A stretch of DNA of 64,000 nucleotides from Axinella damicornis (taxonomy: Eukaryota > Porifera > Demospongiae > Axinellida > Axinellidae), in contig OZ007512.1 of NCBI GenBank assembly GCA_963931865.1, positions 7,558,208-7,622,207 of the forward strand. The letters are read 5' to 3'. Numbering within the stretch: the stretch's first letter is position 1; each line of letters starts with the position of its first letter. Below the pieces are notes generated by a model. The model was given only the letters and a program-made list of their open reading frames with translations, had not been told where the DNA came from and did not search any database. Positions 1 to 10,918 of the stretch are shown in pieces. Made by a program: the position numbers and the translations under genes.

Positions 1-1559
1 CAGGATGGGATTGATGAGCAGGACATAGGTGACATGCAGGAGGTCGTGTGTCGGGGTGTCAAGGATCAGAAACATCACAACCGTGTACAGTCAAAGCATT
101 CAACAGTGTCATTCACTTAGAACGATTCATAATTTATGTGCATGTTCACAGAGTGTACATGGATGTAAAATGTGTGAAAATGGTGTAAACATTGATCTGC
201 AAACAACCCTATTCTGGCAAAGGATGGGTAACATATAGCAATCCCACTTGTTGGCCCTGGAGGGAACGTATACCAAACTGGACTCCTGATGCCATCTTCA
301 GAGCCAGCATAAATACATGCACATACTTCTCTGTTATTTGAAAGGATACCACAACATCAGAACAGGTCACTTTTGGTCTTTGGGATCCACACATGTTGTA
401 AAACTTCAGGCCAATATGGGTGGGCTTTGCGCACCCGCTCTTTCCTCGAAATACCACCACGACGAAACCCAACCCTGCTGCCACATTGAACCACGCGATG
501 GCCCAGAACTGGTTGATGTCAAATTGGGAGAAAGCAACAGTAGTCCCTGTGGAAATGAAACTAAGATTACCTGCAGTGAATATTCTGATTCTCCAGTCAA
601 CTGGCATGATGGAGCATGATTAGTGCTACTCACGTTACCCTCTACGAATCAGACGCCTCAGAATTGATCGCGCGACTGAACATCAAATCGCTTAATGCAC
701 ACTTTAGCGTACATTATGATAATGCACACTTTTCAAAGACTGACGGCTGTTTCGGGTCAGTGAGTAACGCTAAGAGGTTTAGGTACCAGTTTGCAGTGTA
801 TTTCGGGGTTTAGTGCACTTGGGCAATCTAGTTAACGGTCTTGCCCTCGACCATTAAGGTAGGAAACATGGGTACCGCGATCTCCGAAACCAAGTTGATG
901 GATAAATGGGCAGCATCAATGCGTACACAAGTTTCAGCAATACTTTGCATCAAACTGCTCCCTCTGCTTGAAAATGCCCTAAAACTCAATTTTAAGGCCC
1001 TCTACTATACTGAAAATTTGGACCCTCTCCAAGGCCCCACCCACACTCTGACCCCATCATCAATACACACACAAAACAGGCCAAAAAACTACGGATGGAT
1101 TTACCACCTGCTCTCCTCACTTGCAGGCTACAGCCCAAAACTCACTGCTGCCCTCAGGTTTGGCTACCCTAGGCTTTCAAAAAAAATTCCACGCACACCA
1201 GCTAAAACCGACTCAAGCCAGGGGCACTCTTCAAAAGGTCAACCTACCCCCTGCAAAACTAGGGATGCTTTTCCACGTTCACCTCTCGGTTACAGAGTTT
1301 TGGCCACACATCTACTCCCTCTCACCAGCCCAGTCCAGCTACCAAACCAGCCAAATTCACACTAACACGAAAATGGGCGGGGCCTGTAATGCCGAAAGGT
1401 CAACTCTCTAGAGTGCCTTGGCCAGGGAGCTGTCGGAAGCCGTTTCCAGGCTGTTATTCGGCCACTTCAGCAGCCCAACAAACATTCTGCTCACTCGACC
1501 TAGCTATTCACACTCAGATAGCCCATCTCTACATTCAATAAGCCAGAATAGCTTCTTAC

Positions 1560-1561
<2 letters not shown>
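1..1561. other. No recognisable gene
   Basis: Open frames here (for example + 841-1365) have no recognisable domain, no convincing splice context and ordinary noncoding composition. I see no repeat structure beyond the poly-A tract that follows. Confidence 0.5.

Positions 1562-1588
<27 letters not shown>
1562..1588 (+). repeat. Poly-A tract (27 A)
   Basis: An uninterrupted run of about 27 A. It could be the tail of an old retroposed sequence inserted in the plus direction, but no target duplication or recognisable upstream element was found. Confidence 0.9.
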
Positions 1589-1590
<2 letters not shown>

Positions 1591-1750
1591 GTGTTTAACT
1601 TGCGATGTGAGGCAGCTCTTTGAGCACTTGTTTTGTGATCCAGAGATGAAGCTGTGACGATGTAAATAGTTCCTCGGTACCTACAGTGGTAGGGTAGTTG
1701 AGTGTAGGTGAAGGCAGTCTTTGCCCGCTTTGGGCCTTGTTCCAGGATTG

Positions 1751-1850
1751 TGAAAGCCTTTTTGGTCTCTTTTTGGACTGACGAGAAGCCCTACCAGTGC
1801 ATAGGGTCTAAATAACGTCTATAGACGTCAAAGGGGCTTAAAAAGGTTAA
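1751..1850. repeat. Truncated TTAA-ended interspersed repeat
   Basis: About 100 bases closely match 34520-34618, including the stretches TTTTTGGTCTCTTTTTGGACT and GCATAGGGTCTAAAT, and both copies end in TTAA. This copy keeps only the right end and abuts an LTR fragment at 1851. Confidence 0.75.
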
Positions 1851-1948
1851 GAGCCAATACACATGCACAGTACAATATCAAATGACATCAGCAAAAATAA
1901 TTATTTGTCTAGTTACATAACAGCTCACAATAGTTTCGCATTGTTACA
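1851..1948 (-). mobile_element. 3' LTR fragment of a Ty3/gypsy remnant
   Basis: Read on the minus strand, the sequence after the polypurine stretch GGGGGAGTGA starts TGTAACAATGCG, the position and form expected of a 3' LTR. The same block recurs at 4308-4404, with similar purine-rich sequence before it. It is cut off at 1851, where a TTAA repeat begins. The pol reading frame stops inside it, which is common in gypsy elements. Confidence 0.65.
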
Positions 1949-2136
1949 TCACTCCCCCATTGGAGAGTGTGTTCGTCCTGAACATCGACTCGCTCAATCC
2001 GTCTTGCTGGAGGATTGACACTCCGTCTCAGGTTATACCGCTCACTCACTGGTGGTTCTTCATCATTGGTTGTCGTTACTTCGTCCTCATTCAGGCATTC
2101 AGCATTCAGATTCAGCAGGTTCAGTCTGATCATCAT
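1909..2136 (-). pseudogene. Extreme C-terminus of Ty3/gypsy pol (integrase tail)
   Basis: The minus-strand frame contains an acidic stretch, then YNLRRSVNPPARR, the arginine- and proline-rich tail seen at the end of gypsy integrases, and runs into the LTR. It directly follows the end of the gag remnant, so protease, reverse transcriptase, RNase H and most of integrase are missing. This points to a large internal deletion rather than simple decay. Confidence 0.6.
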
Positions 2137-2149
2137 CCTTGCAATTGAC

Positions 2150-2813
2150 TTCGGGTTGGATTTTTCCCTTGCTCTCCTTCTTGGATTCGGGGTAATCGTA
2201 GGCCATGTGTCCAGTCAGGTCAAAATTCCAGCGGTTTCACATCAGGGTTGCTCATACAGCCTGCTCACTGCTTGGGTTGGCTGGCTCCCACAGGCAGAGG
2301 AGACGCCTTCTTAAACCCTCACTGCTGGGACGACGGATACTGCTTCTGCTTCTGAAGCTCAGCTAGCCTCCTCTCCTCACTCTTGGGAGCCACATACAGC
2401 CCAACGCTCCAGAGACTGCAGGAGCCTTCATGAGATCATAATTATTACAAGCTTTCCTGTAGTTGGGCATAGGGCAATGCATCTCTGGTCTCGGGCAGCA
2501 TGGCATCATGTCCATTAGCTCGGGGGAACGTCTTCTGAAGGCGACCAACATAGTCACTCACTGTCTTGGCCGGCCATTGCTTTGCTTCCCGGGTCCAACC
2601 TGGCACACAGAGCTTCAACACTCTTGTTGTAGTTGGCCTTATCACTCTCTGACAACAGACTCCACTCTTGACGTGCTCGACCATTCAGGTGTACAGCCAG
2701 CTGGACCTGCTTAGTCCACTCCAATGCTCGTATCAAAGCAGGAAGCCAATAATTGAGGCTTTTCTCACTGTCTTCTCTCCACTGAACATCTCTACAGGTG
2801 GGGCTCTCCCTCT
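2150..2813 (-). pseudogene. Ty3/gypsy gag remnant
   Basis: Minus-strand frames give a gag/capsid-like stretch: ALEWTKQVQLAVHLNGRARQ, then EALCARLDPGSKAMAGQD, then in another frame VSDYVGRLQKTF and ETRDALPYAQLQE. Near 2200-2240 a remnant reading RWNFDLTGHMAYDYPESKK resembles a CCHC zinc knuckle whose cysteines are lost. Frame changes and stops break the gene at about 2555 and 2445. The pattern W...L.G.A...W.L and the spacing to the knuckle match retrotransposon capsid proteins. No intact copy is in the window. Confidence 0.7.
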
Positions 2814-3187
2814 CCGTTGATAGGATCCTCCCCTCGGCACTTCCTCTGCATCTTCATCCTAGGAGGCAGGTCGCTGGGCATCAACCGGCCGGTATGGGAA
2901 AGCCGTGACTTCAACTCCACAATCTCAGCGTCTTTGGCTAAATTATAGAGCACCATCAAACTCAGCCAATTGGCTACAGTTAAGGCTCCACAACTTCTTG
3001 TACCTCTGTCATTTCCCAATTGTTCCTTCAACCTGGCAACTCCAAATCCATATGGGTTGCCCTTGCCGTTCATGGAGGGCTTTTCTATACCACGGTACGC
3101 CGTGACGTAATCATACTCTCGGGCCCACGCCCACGCTCCTCCCCTCCATATCCGGATCCAGTGCCTCCTTGACCTCACGATAGGCAT
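2792..3187 (-). pseudogene. Open frame upstream of gypsy gag, unidentified
   Basis: A 131-codon minus-strand frame runs toward the gag remnant and slightly overlaps it. No motif is recognised. Its position suggests the N-terminal part of the same gag or the element's leader, but this is inference from order alone. A further minus-strand frame at 3175-3387 is likewise unidentified. Confidence 0.3.
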
Positions 3188-3432
3188 TCTGTTCTGTTAT
3201 GACTCCTTCGGTTCACAAAATAGTTGTGTACAGGCCAGTCCTGGACCATCGGGCTGTTTCGGCGGGCAGCCAGCACCACAAATATGTCGGACAGCTTCAT
3301 CACGCTACAGCTACTCCATGGCAAGCAGCCTAGTATCTGTTCTAGCTCTAGCCTAACACGAAACAGTCTACCTACACTTCTAAGCACTTTTCACTCTAGA
3401 CTGTATCCCAAGACCGACGATTCACGACTCTG

Positions 3433-4236
3433 GGTGGTTAAGGCTGCCTCAGAATGGAGACCAAGGGCATCTGAACAGTATTTGTGTTTCATAATGCTGT
3501 GGCAACATTTATATATGCTTCCAAATGAAACTTGGTTAACAGATTGTACAGTCATAGCACTCTCAGAAAAATGTGGTTTTGCGTTGTTATGGCAACGTCA
3601 GGGGATTACGTAATTGCTAATTCGGTAAACAACAACAACGCGGCATAAAAACCGTCGATGCGGAAATCTAGATGGGTTTAAAGGCGACATTTGTGCGCAT
3701 GGAGGGAAAGATCTAAGTGCGTACTCACTTATTCTGCCTGGAGGAAGGACGGAAATGTACTCGCTGAGAGCTGACGAGCACTTTTATTGTCATTTTAGGC
3801 AGAAATTTCTTGTATACAAGTCAGAAACGGCTTGTTAACTTTCCAAACGTTGACGATTCTGCTTCCATCCAGGCACGACTACTTTGTACACTCGTCCTAG
3901 CACCCACAGCAGCAGTTGAAAGCGTAGTTGACGGTGTTCTTCCTTTCCGCATTCCGCGAAACAGTCGCTCGATCGCCACACCTGGGTCCCGTGCAGAGAC
4001 ACCAAAACTGCTCCAGATCTCGCAACTACGAGCCAGGTAGCTTCTATTCGTAATGTACAAGTACCCAACACGCATCTAATCCTGACTACGTAGTAGTGAA
4101 GCAACAGCTCTCGCTGGATCCCTCCAGCTGAGGCCAAACAGTCATCTAACTCTCTGACCACACCTCCGTAAATTACTTATAAATCTCCGTATAACATTGT
4201 ACTACGTTTACAATTATTGAGGCAGCCTTAACCACC
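3433..4236. mobile_element. Putative 804-bp element with 19-bp inverted ends
   Basis: The left end GGTGGTTAAGGCTGCCTCA is repeated as its exact reverse complement at 4218-4236. No convincing target duplication flanks it, and no transposase frame is recognised inside. Frames at 3810-4161 have no known domain. It may be a MITE nested in the gypsy remnant. Confidence 0.5.
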
Positions 4237-4307
4237 GTGAGGAGGGTCTCGGCGGGACCATCACAGTTTAATGATATCTCGTGGACACACGAGGCAAAGA
4301 ATAGTCC

Positions 4308-4404
4308 GAGCCAATACGCATGCTCAGTACAATATCAATGACATCAGCATAATTACAAATTTGTCCAGTTACATAACAGCTCACAATAGTTTCACATTCT
4401 TACA
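4308..4404 (-). mobile_element. Second LTR-end copy
   Basis: About 80% similar by eye to 1851-1948, from GAGCCAATAC through GTTACATAACAGCTCACAA to the LTR start TGTAAGAATG (minus strand). Purine-rich AAATGGGGTCATT precedes it as at the first copy, so it may be the 3' end of another element rather than this element's 5' LTR. Confidence 0.6.
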
Positions 4405-4409
4405 AAATG

Positions 4410-5042
4410 ACCCCATTTGTAGAATGAATCTGTGAGAGACCTAAGTAGCATGTCCACGGACACTCCACAGTCCGCGTTGCAGGTCAATAAATTGTACGAA
4501 GTGCATGTGGCTTATATTATAGCAATGCCATGAGCAGCAAGGTAGCCGAACTACCCTGAAATGAATAAGTCATACATAGCTAGTAATGTGGGCTAGCTGG
4601 TAGAAGTTGGATGAAGTAGGCAGAGAGGTGAAGGTATTAAGGTGGCAGAGCTGAGACTGGATAGCAGGATGGAGGCTGGCTGGAGGAGACACTTTCCCAT
4701 TTCCTAACGGCATGGCCTTTTGGAAGGAGTTCATTTTCAATGCCATGTATCAGCTGCTTGTTGTCCCGACAGTTCCGCAGTCCTTTGCAATTGTTCATGA
4801 CTCATACTCCAGAAACTCATATCGACGTCTTGATGATCATGTGTGCTGCTCTTCTGATGCTGACAACCTTCAATTGGGTCTTGGCATAGCCAGCTCAGAA
4901 ATGCGGTGACATCTGGCAGCTTGAATATATATCGCACCAACTCTGGAAGGACTTGGCTGTAAGGGTTGAAGATATGCATGTACATTCAGTGAATTCCCAA
5001 CTGGAACTTTCTCCCCCCCATATCCGTGTTTCTATAATTATG
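4410..5042. other. No recognisable gene
   Basis: Frames at 4712-4985 show no domain and no exon structure. No repeat was recognised in this stretch. Confidence 0.45.
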
Positions 5043-5731
5043 TACCGTAGTCTCTCGAAAATACGCCCACCCCCCTTTTCGTGATAAGTTGTTGCAAAGG
5101 GTCATTTATTACTCGAAAGTATACCCTCCCTATTAGCTTGAACAGGAATAGCTCCGGAAGAAGTACTGTCAAAGAGGTGGGACTAAGAAATAACGGCTGG
5201 CAATCGCGGTACTAAATTTCATTATGTAGTATGCCATTGCATAATCAGCTGTGCATGAATGCATGACATGAGACCGTGCACGCGCTGTTGCATTGCATGT
5301 TTGTGTCTTCGTGTGTGTAGTCGCCTAGCGTAGCACTAGCAGCACACTACGGATTTCTCTGGAGCTGCAGTACTTGGCAAGTCCGGAAGATGATCTGCAC
5401 GCTCCACGTCATTCAAGCACTCCTGCCGTGTCTTCTTTGCTGCTACTCATACGGTACAAAGAGATTGTTCCTGCTCACTAAGACACTCCGGAAGTAGTAG
5501 CTAGTAGTAAAGCCTTGATAAAATGACTGTTGCAGTATGGCTCTCAAATATTTGTTGATTTTACGCATGTACATGTACTTGGGTGGGCCTACTTTCAAGT
5601 AGGGTGGACCTACTTTCGAGTCAAGGGTGGGCCTATTTTCGGGAGAGGGGTCCTCGAAAATACGCCCACCCCCCTCTTTGAGCAGCCGCTAAGTTCATCG
5701 CCCATCGGCGTATTTTCGAGAGACTACGGTA
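5043..5731. mobile_element. 689-bp MITE with ~25-bp TIRs (family also at 51658)
   Basis: The ends are inverted copies of TACCGTAGTCTCTCGAAAAT, continuing into ACGCCCA on the left and ACGCCGA on the right. Internal copies of GTGGGCCTACTTTC and of the terminal motif (near 5650) suggest subterminal repeats. A related element with ends TACCGTACTCTCGCGAAAAT lies at 51658-52222. Termini starting with TA would fit a TA-duplicating transposon, but that is inference. Confidence 0.75.
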
Positions 5732-6344
5732 GTAATTCAAAAACAGTCCTTGAACAAACACAAAAAACGTTTATTCACACAGGGAGCCAGCTACATAATT
5801 TAAGATTTAGCAACAGAACAACAGTGACCTAATGGAGGTGAGAAATGGCCCTATATATACTGAGCTTCGGTGTAGTAAAACAGAACAACCCCACACCATG
5901 TTGAAAACATCAATCCCGGAGCCCGACCCTTCGCACAGGGAGGAGTGGGCGTGTGCCTACATTCCAGTTATACTGACGGAATGCAATATTATGCGTGGTA
6001 ATTGGTGATCAACTGTGATACCACACGTACAATCATAGTCAACCTGCTCATTGCCTCCTCAACTTCAAATACTCACAGGTACATGGCATGTCTGAAAGCC
6101 TGGAGAGAACTACGTAATCTCCCTTTTACCCTCCTTCCTTCAATTTCACAATCACCGCAGATGAAAGACGAGCTCTTCACCATATCCTTTCTTTGGTCAG
6201 CAAGTATGCTAATGATGACACCATGACGATGATCATTTACCTATGACTTTCTCTACAATAACATTCAGTTACTCTCACCCGTGTAGGTGGTCTTGAGCCA
6301 GTGATCTGAGCCAGTTGGAGCGCTGGTTTCAGTTTGGTGGACTG

Positions 6345-6793
6345 GGAGGGAGGGAGGGAGGGAGGGAGGGAGGGAGGGAGGGAGGGAGGGAGGGAGGGAG
6401 GGAAGGAGGGAGGGAGGAAGGGAGGGAGGGAGAGTGAGGGGGTGAGGGAGGGGGAGGGGGAGGGAGGGAGGGAGGGAGGGAGGGAGGGAGGGAGGGAGGG
6501 AGGGGGGAGGGAGGGAGGGGAGGGGGGGAGGGAGGGGAGGGAGGGAGGGAGGGAGGGAGGGAGGGAGGGAGGAGGGAGGGAGGGAGGGAGGGAGGGAAGG
6601 GAGGGAAGGAGGAGGGAGGAAGGGAGGGAGGGAAGGGGGAGGGAGGGGGAGGGGGAGGGAGGGAGGGACGGAGGGAGGGAGGGGAGGGAGGGAGGGAGGG
6701 AGGGGGGGAGGGAGGGAGGGAGGGAGGGGGGAGGGAGGCGAGGGAGGGAGGGAGGGAGGGAGGGGAGGGAGGGAGGGAGGGAGGGAGGGAGGA
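6345..6793 (+). repeat. (GGGA)n purine tract, about 450 bp
   Basis: A nearly pure GGGA/GGAG array, all purine on the plus strand apart from isolated T and C interruptions. Long coding-looking frames over it on both strands (Ser-Leu-Pro or Gly-Arg-Glu repeats) are artefacts of the repeat. Confidence 0.97.
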
Positions 6794-6799
6794 TTGACT

Positions 6800-7139
6800 G
6801 CATGACTGACTGTTACATATAATCCCGGTAGGCCCATCACCGGCAAAGTATGGTGTTGTGACAGCCCAAAAATTGCCACTGCACTGTGACTTGCTGCAAC
6901 GTCATCTGCATGGCCTGGCTAGTTTGCAGACTGAATTTCTATAAGCAATTCTGTTCGAGTATTTAGAGCTCTTGCATTTTTAGGTGGGAGGAGCTGCCGA
7001 GGCGTCCTTTTTCCCATTCCTTACTGCTGAAACTGTTCTTTTCGAATGAGATGCAGTGTGTGGTTGACATCGAGGTTGACCCAGAGGTTAATATCCACAC
7101 CAGCCACATATTATGTCATATCATCTTATCCCCCACAAT
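6800..7139. other. No recognisable feature
   Basis: Ordinary unique-looking sequence between the GGGA tract and the coding-like stretch before the gap. Confidence 0.4.
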
Positions 7140-7253
7140 TAGTGCACACACATTCCAATTTACTAGGTAGCAAGTGTATATACTCCAGGGCCTGAGGGAG
7201 ATATGCCAGTGTTGCAAACACCCACAGGACATTGGAGATGATGTGGAGGGTGG
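7140..7253 (-). CDS. Possible exon interrupted by the assembly gap; FAST-like motif
   Basis: The minus strand reads HIISNVLWVFATLAYLPQAL before a run of leucines and a stop. The phrase SNxLW-FATL resembles the NTLWALATL motif of FAST-kinase-like/RAP-domain repeat proteins. Only about 35 codons are visible because the upstream part lies in the gap. The assignment is weak and rests on one motif; a chance frame is possible. Confidence 0.25.
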
Positions 7254-7453
7254 NNNNNNNNNNNNNNNNNNNNNNNNNNNNNNNNNNNNNNNNNNNNNNN
7301 NNNNNNNNNNNNNNNNNNNNNNNNNNNNNNNNNNNNNNNNNNNNNNNNNNNNNNNNNNNNNNNNNNNNNNNNNNNNNNNNNNNNNNNNNNNNNNNNNNNN
7401 NNNNNNNNNNNNNNNNNNNNNNNNNNNNNNNNNNNNNNNNNNNNNNNNNNNNN
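7254..7453. other. Assembly gap (200 N)
   Basis: Exactly 200 undetermined bases, probably a placeholder length. A TG-rich microsatellite starts at its right edge and may have caused the break. Confidence 0.99.
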
Positions 7454-7525
7454 TGTGTGATGTGTGTGTGTGTGTGGTGAGATGTGTGCGTGTGTGTGCA
7501 TGTGTGTGTGCATGTGTGTGTGTAC
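7454..7525 (+). repeat. TG-rich microsatellite
   Basis: Imperfect (TG)n with GATG and CATG interruptions, adjoining the gap. Confidence 0.9.
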
Positions 7526-8209
7526 ATCAGGATGGAGCTACACCACAGCAGTCAAACCACTGATCATAGCTGGTCAAACTTTGACCCGAAAATTGTCCCA
7601 GCTGTGATTTGAGTCATGGAGTGGCTTTGTGAGATGCATAAGTTGACAAGAGATGGTAAATGTCCTAACGAATCACTGATGCACACATCCAGCCATGCAA
7701 AAGCAGGTCTAGCATCCTCAGTACGGTACTACCTGTTGCTTGGAGGTGGTTGTTGGCAAGCAATCATCGTCCATCTTGTAGCTGCTTTCATTCTGGTGTT
7801 GCCATCTAGCGGTATGGCCTTGATATGGCCTCTCTCTTGTACGCCCGGCCCACGTGGGTGACTTCTAAATGTGGGCTGGAATGGGTTCGGGATTCAATAT
7901 TTGAGCGGGCAATGCGCAAACTGCACTGGGCCCTCTGCATTAAAATTTCCGCGACGGAACAGCTGGCTCGTTCCCATCATCCCAGACTCGGAATTCCAGT
8001 AAAGATCAGGTGTGCAATAAATAGAAAAGGCGCCTTGCTCTAGCTGCTCTCCTTGAAGCAGGGATCGAAGCGGGATGGGTGTCCCCGCGTTTTTCAGATG
8101 GCTGTCCAAGAAATACCCGTCCATTGTCGTCCACTGCGTCGAGGAAAAGGTGGGTGAGACAGTAAATTCTTCGGCCATGAGATGTAATCTCGCGGGCCAG
8201 ACTCTCACA
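7526..8209. other. No recognisable gene
   Basis: Frames at 7616-7861 and 7825-8244 carry no domain and no clear splice sites. Confidence 0.4.
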
Positions 8210-8288
8210 TAGTCTCGTTCCCAGACCCAAACAACCCCAGCCAAGATTCGATCTTCGCTGGGGTTGTTTGGGTCTTGGAACGAGACTA
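8210..8288. mobile_element. 79-bp hairpin of the CTCGTTCCCAG family
   Basis: Near-perfect palindrome: TAGTCTCGTTCCCAGACCC at the left and its complement (with TTGG for TGGG) at the right, with AACAACCCCAGC pairing inside. CTCTCACA occurs shortly before and after, a possible degraded target duplication. Longer relatives lie at 16278 and 29134. Confidence 0.85.
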
Positions 8289-8407
8289 ATTAGCTCTCAC
8301 ACGGGAAGAGAGTGGGTGTGGCTAGAGGGACTACATGAGGTGGAGGTTCTTCATCCCATATTATAGTCCCTATAATTATATAGGGACTACATATACACTG
8401 TCTATAG

Positions 8408-9348
8408 TTTTGCAGCCCTAAAATGGACCCCCTGGAACAAATTTTTCATTAAATGCTTGAAATATATGGACCCCTTGGAACTAATTTTTTCAGAAATGTA
8501 CCGAAATAGATGGACCCCTTGTGAAATACTTGGACCCCCCATGGGGCCGTCTGTATTCGGTGGACTGGACTCGGGACTGGACTCGGGACTGGACTGTGGG
8601 ACTGGACTGGACTCACAGAAAGTTGCGCCTCATCATTTTGAAGCATCAAACGCTACTAAAATACTTACATGATATGAATGGCATTCGGGGTAGCCGACCA
8701 TGACTCGATATCAGCCGTTCCATCAGCCCTTTCTGCCAGAGCGCGTGCGCCAACGATGCACTGAATCGGCTCGTTCCCAGACTGAAATGGTCTGGGGACA
8801 AGAACAATGAATAATTATAGGCCTACAGTACAGGCAGGCGGAAAGAAGGAACGGAAGCGCCAGCCAAACTTGGCAGGAGCATCCATAGAAACAGTTCAAG
8901 AAGCTGCAAAATGGTTGTAACACTTGGTATACGAGAGTTTGCTAGCAATGACCGCCATGTGTTCCTCGAAGTCGTCGTGACAGATCATGGACGAATTCGC
9001 ACCGAAACGAAGTCGAGCTGGTTTTGCATGGTAGGATGGTCTACATGGTGACAGCTGTGTTGGTACATCTTGCGTACTTGGTAAGCTATTATCTACGGTG
9101 GCAGCTGTATAGTGCCGTTCCGCAATTTCCTGTTTTCTGGCCTTCAGAAATGACGAGCGCAACTTTCTGTGAGTCCAGTCCCACAGTCCAGTCCCGAGTC
9201 CAGTCCCGAGTCCAGTCCACCGAATACAGACGGCCCCCCCATGGTTCCATTATGTTTCAAAGCCTTTTTGAAATATGCGAATCCCCTGGAACGCATACTG
9301 CTGAAATATAATATTATGGATCCCCCAGTTGTATAGGGCTGTGCAAAG
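8408..9348. mobile_element. 941-bp inverted-repeat element with minisatellite arms
   Basis: Two arms of roughly 210-245 bp are inverted copies: 8408-8655 and about 9135-9348. Each holds, in order from the outside, TTTGCA..CAGCCCTA, GGACCCCCTGGAAC-like units, CCATGG next to GGCCGTCTGTATTCGGTGGA, and tandem GACTCGGGACTG units. The interior (8656-9134) has no recognised transposase. Part of the interior (8938-9015) recurs inverted at about 23110-23195. No clear target duplication was found. Confidence 0.75.
8938..9015 (+). repeat. Dispersed repeat shared with 23110-23195
   Basis: GTTTGCTAGCAATGACC, GTGGACG/ATGGACG and ATTCGCACCGAAA match the reverse complement of 23110-23195 at about 80% by eye. 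It is probably a piece of a longer interspersed element. Confidence 0.6.
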
Positions 9349-10301
9349 CAACTGAATTTGAATGTTGTAGTTAGCTGTGAAGCTTGAAGCGGGTGGGCGG
9401 TGTGTCACAATGACTTCACCATAACATTATAATAGATCAAAGATCAAGAACACACAAATCTCTGCCTCAGCATTACCTGATTGCGACCTGTGCAGTACAA
9501 CTACAGTGCCTGAGCCTTCGCAACAAGTGACGTGAACTGGGTGGCTGTTGATCCATCCAAGCTACCATCGAGAGCAAGTGCTCATTCACCTGCAGAGGTA
9601 CTAGGTTCAAACGCAACTGAAATAATCTCACTGTGCAGTAGCGTCCAAACACATCATGAGAGTTGCTGATGCTGCAGTAGCGTGGATATCACCGGCCAGC
9701 AACAAAAGCTGGGCGTGGAGGCCTGGGATCGTTTAATTCTCCCAATGGGAAGTTGTTTCTAATAGTTTCAGGTAAGAGTTAGAGTTGGTGCAGGCATCCA
9801 TTTCGGTTTGTTATCAGAAACTGATTAGCTAGCTATACTGTCTACACTTTATTGAGTTGCTAGACTACCAGCTCCTATTATGTGCGTGTCGTGGATCTGT
9901 GATCAATACAAGCAATGGTGGCCAATGTGAAGACAAAAGTTCATCTTGATGGCAAAATATGAAACAAACAACTATTTCTACTGTGGCCTTGATGTAATGT
10001 GCAGCGGGAAAATGTGTTATATTCGCCAAAATGAGAAGTTGGCAGTAATACAGCTTGGAGGTCAGGACTATAGTTGCTCTCTACCAGCAATTAATGTGTT
10101 GCACGGTGACTCATAATATTAGGTATCACCTTTTCCCACCAATGTCCCTCCCCCCGCCTGCCAGGTGGCAGTCCAAGGAGTATCATCAGTGAAGTGTATT
10201 ATGGCACATGGCTGGCTGAGCAGAGGCAGACATTCTGAAAGCAGTGCTTTGATATCCAGACCAGGGTTAGTTGGAACTCTATATCTGACTGGATAGTGTG
10301 C
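9349..10301. other. No recognisable gene
   Basis: AT-balanced sequence without exon-like frames. GCAATGGTGGCCAATGTGAAGACA at 9913 resembles the interior of the repeat family at 53026 but is too short to call. Confidence 0.4.
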
Positions 10302-10370
10302 TAACCTCATTCCCAGGCCACACCCAGCTCTTCATCGCTTATTGCTGGGCATGGCCTGGGAACAAGGCGA
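10302..10370. mobile_element. Hairpin of the CTCGTTCCCAG family
   Basis: TAACCTCATTCCCAGGCCA at the left pairs with TGGCCTGGGAACAAGGC at the right, with GCTCTTCATCGCTTATTGCTGGG between. Same family as 24257 and 52345. Confidence 0.75.
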
Positions 10371-10439
10371 GGGTTGTCCAGAGGCGCCGGGACATGTCCA
10401 TGTAATCCTGAGTTTCCCATTGTCTCCCCCTGTGCATCC

Positions 10440-10674
10440 CTGGATGATCCTAGGATAGGTAGGCAACCCGTCCCGGGATGTACCAAGGAAGGGTGATCAC
10501 CCCAAGGATGGGTAGGCAACCCATCCCGGGATGTACCTAGTATCCCGGGATTCCCAAGTATCATCCCCCATCCCGGGATGTACCTAGGATGGGCGATCAA
10601 CCCCCCCTTGTCCAAGTATCCCGGGATTCCCAAGTATCATCCCCCATCCTGGGAAGTACCAAGGATGGGTGATC

Positions 10675-10708
<34 letters not shown>

Positions 10709-10745
10709 TGGTCCAAGTATCCCGGGATTCCCAAGTATGCATACC
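10440..10745. repeat. ~98-bp tandem repeat containing a poly-C run
   Basis: About three degenerate units containing CCCGGGATGTACC, GATCAACCCC and CCAAGTATCCCGGGATTCC. The unit border GATCA-C4 has expanded into 32 consecutive C at 10677-10708. Confidence 0.85.
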
Positions 10746-10918
10746 GGTGACAAGTATCTGAGGTTTCAGTGCTAAATGTCTTTACTCAGCCTATTAGTTC
10801 ACTAAAGTTGCTTCCTAGCCTGTTGCGGCTTCGTCTCCTCGATTTCCGAGGTCAAAGGTCACGTGCATATTATTTAATGAGTTTCAACAATTCTTGTATG
10901 TGGGTTCTGTAATGGCTT

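Noticed and set aside
841..1365. 174-codon plus-strand frame
   Set aside because: No recognisable domain and Pro/Thr/Ser-rich composition of translated noncoding DNA; no splice or promoter support.
6237..6879. Long Ser-Leu-Pro and Gly-Arg-Glu open frames
   Set aside because: They are translations of the GGGA tract in all frames; a tetranucleotide repeat without stop triplets stays open on both strands.
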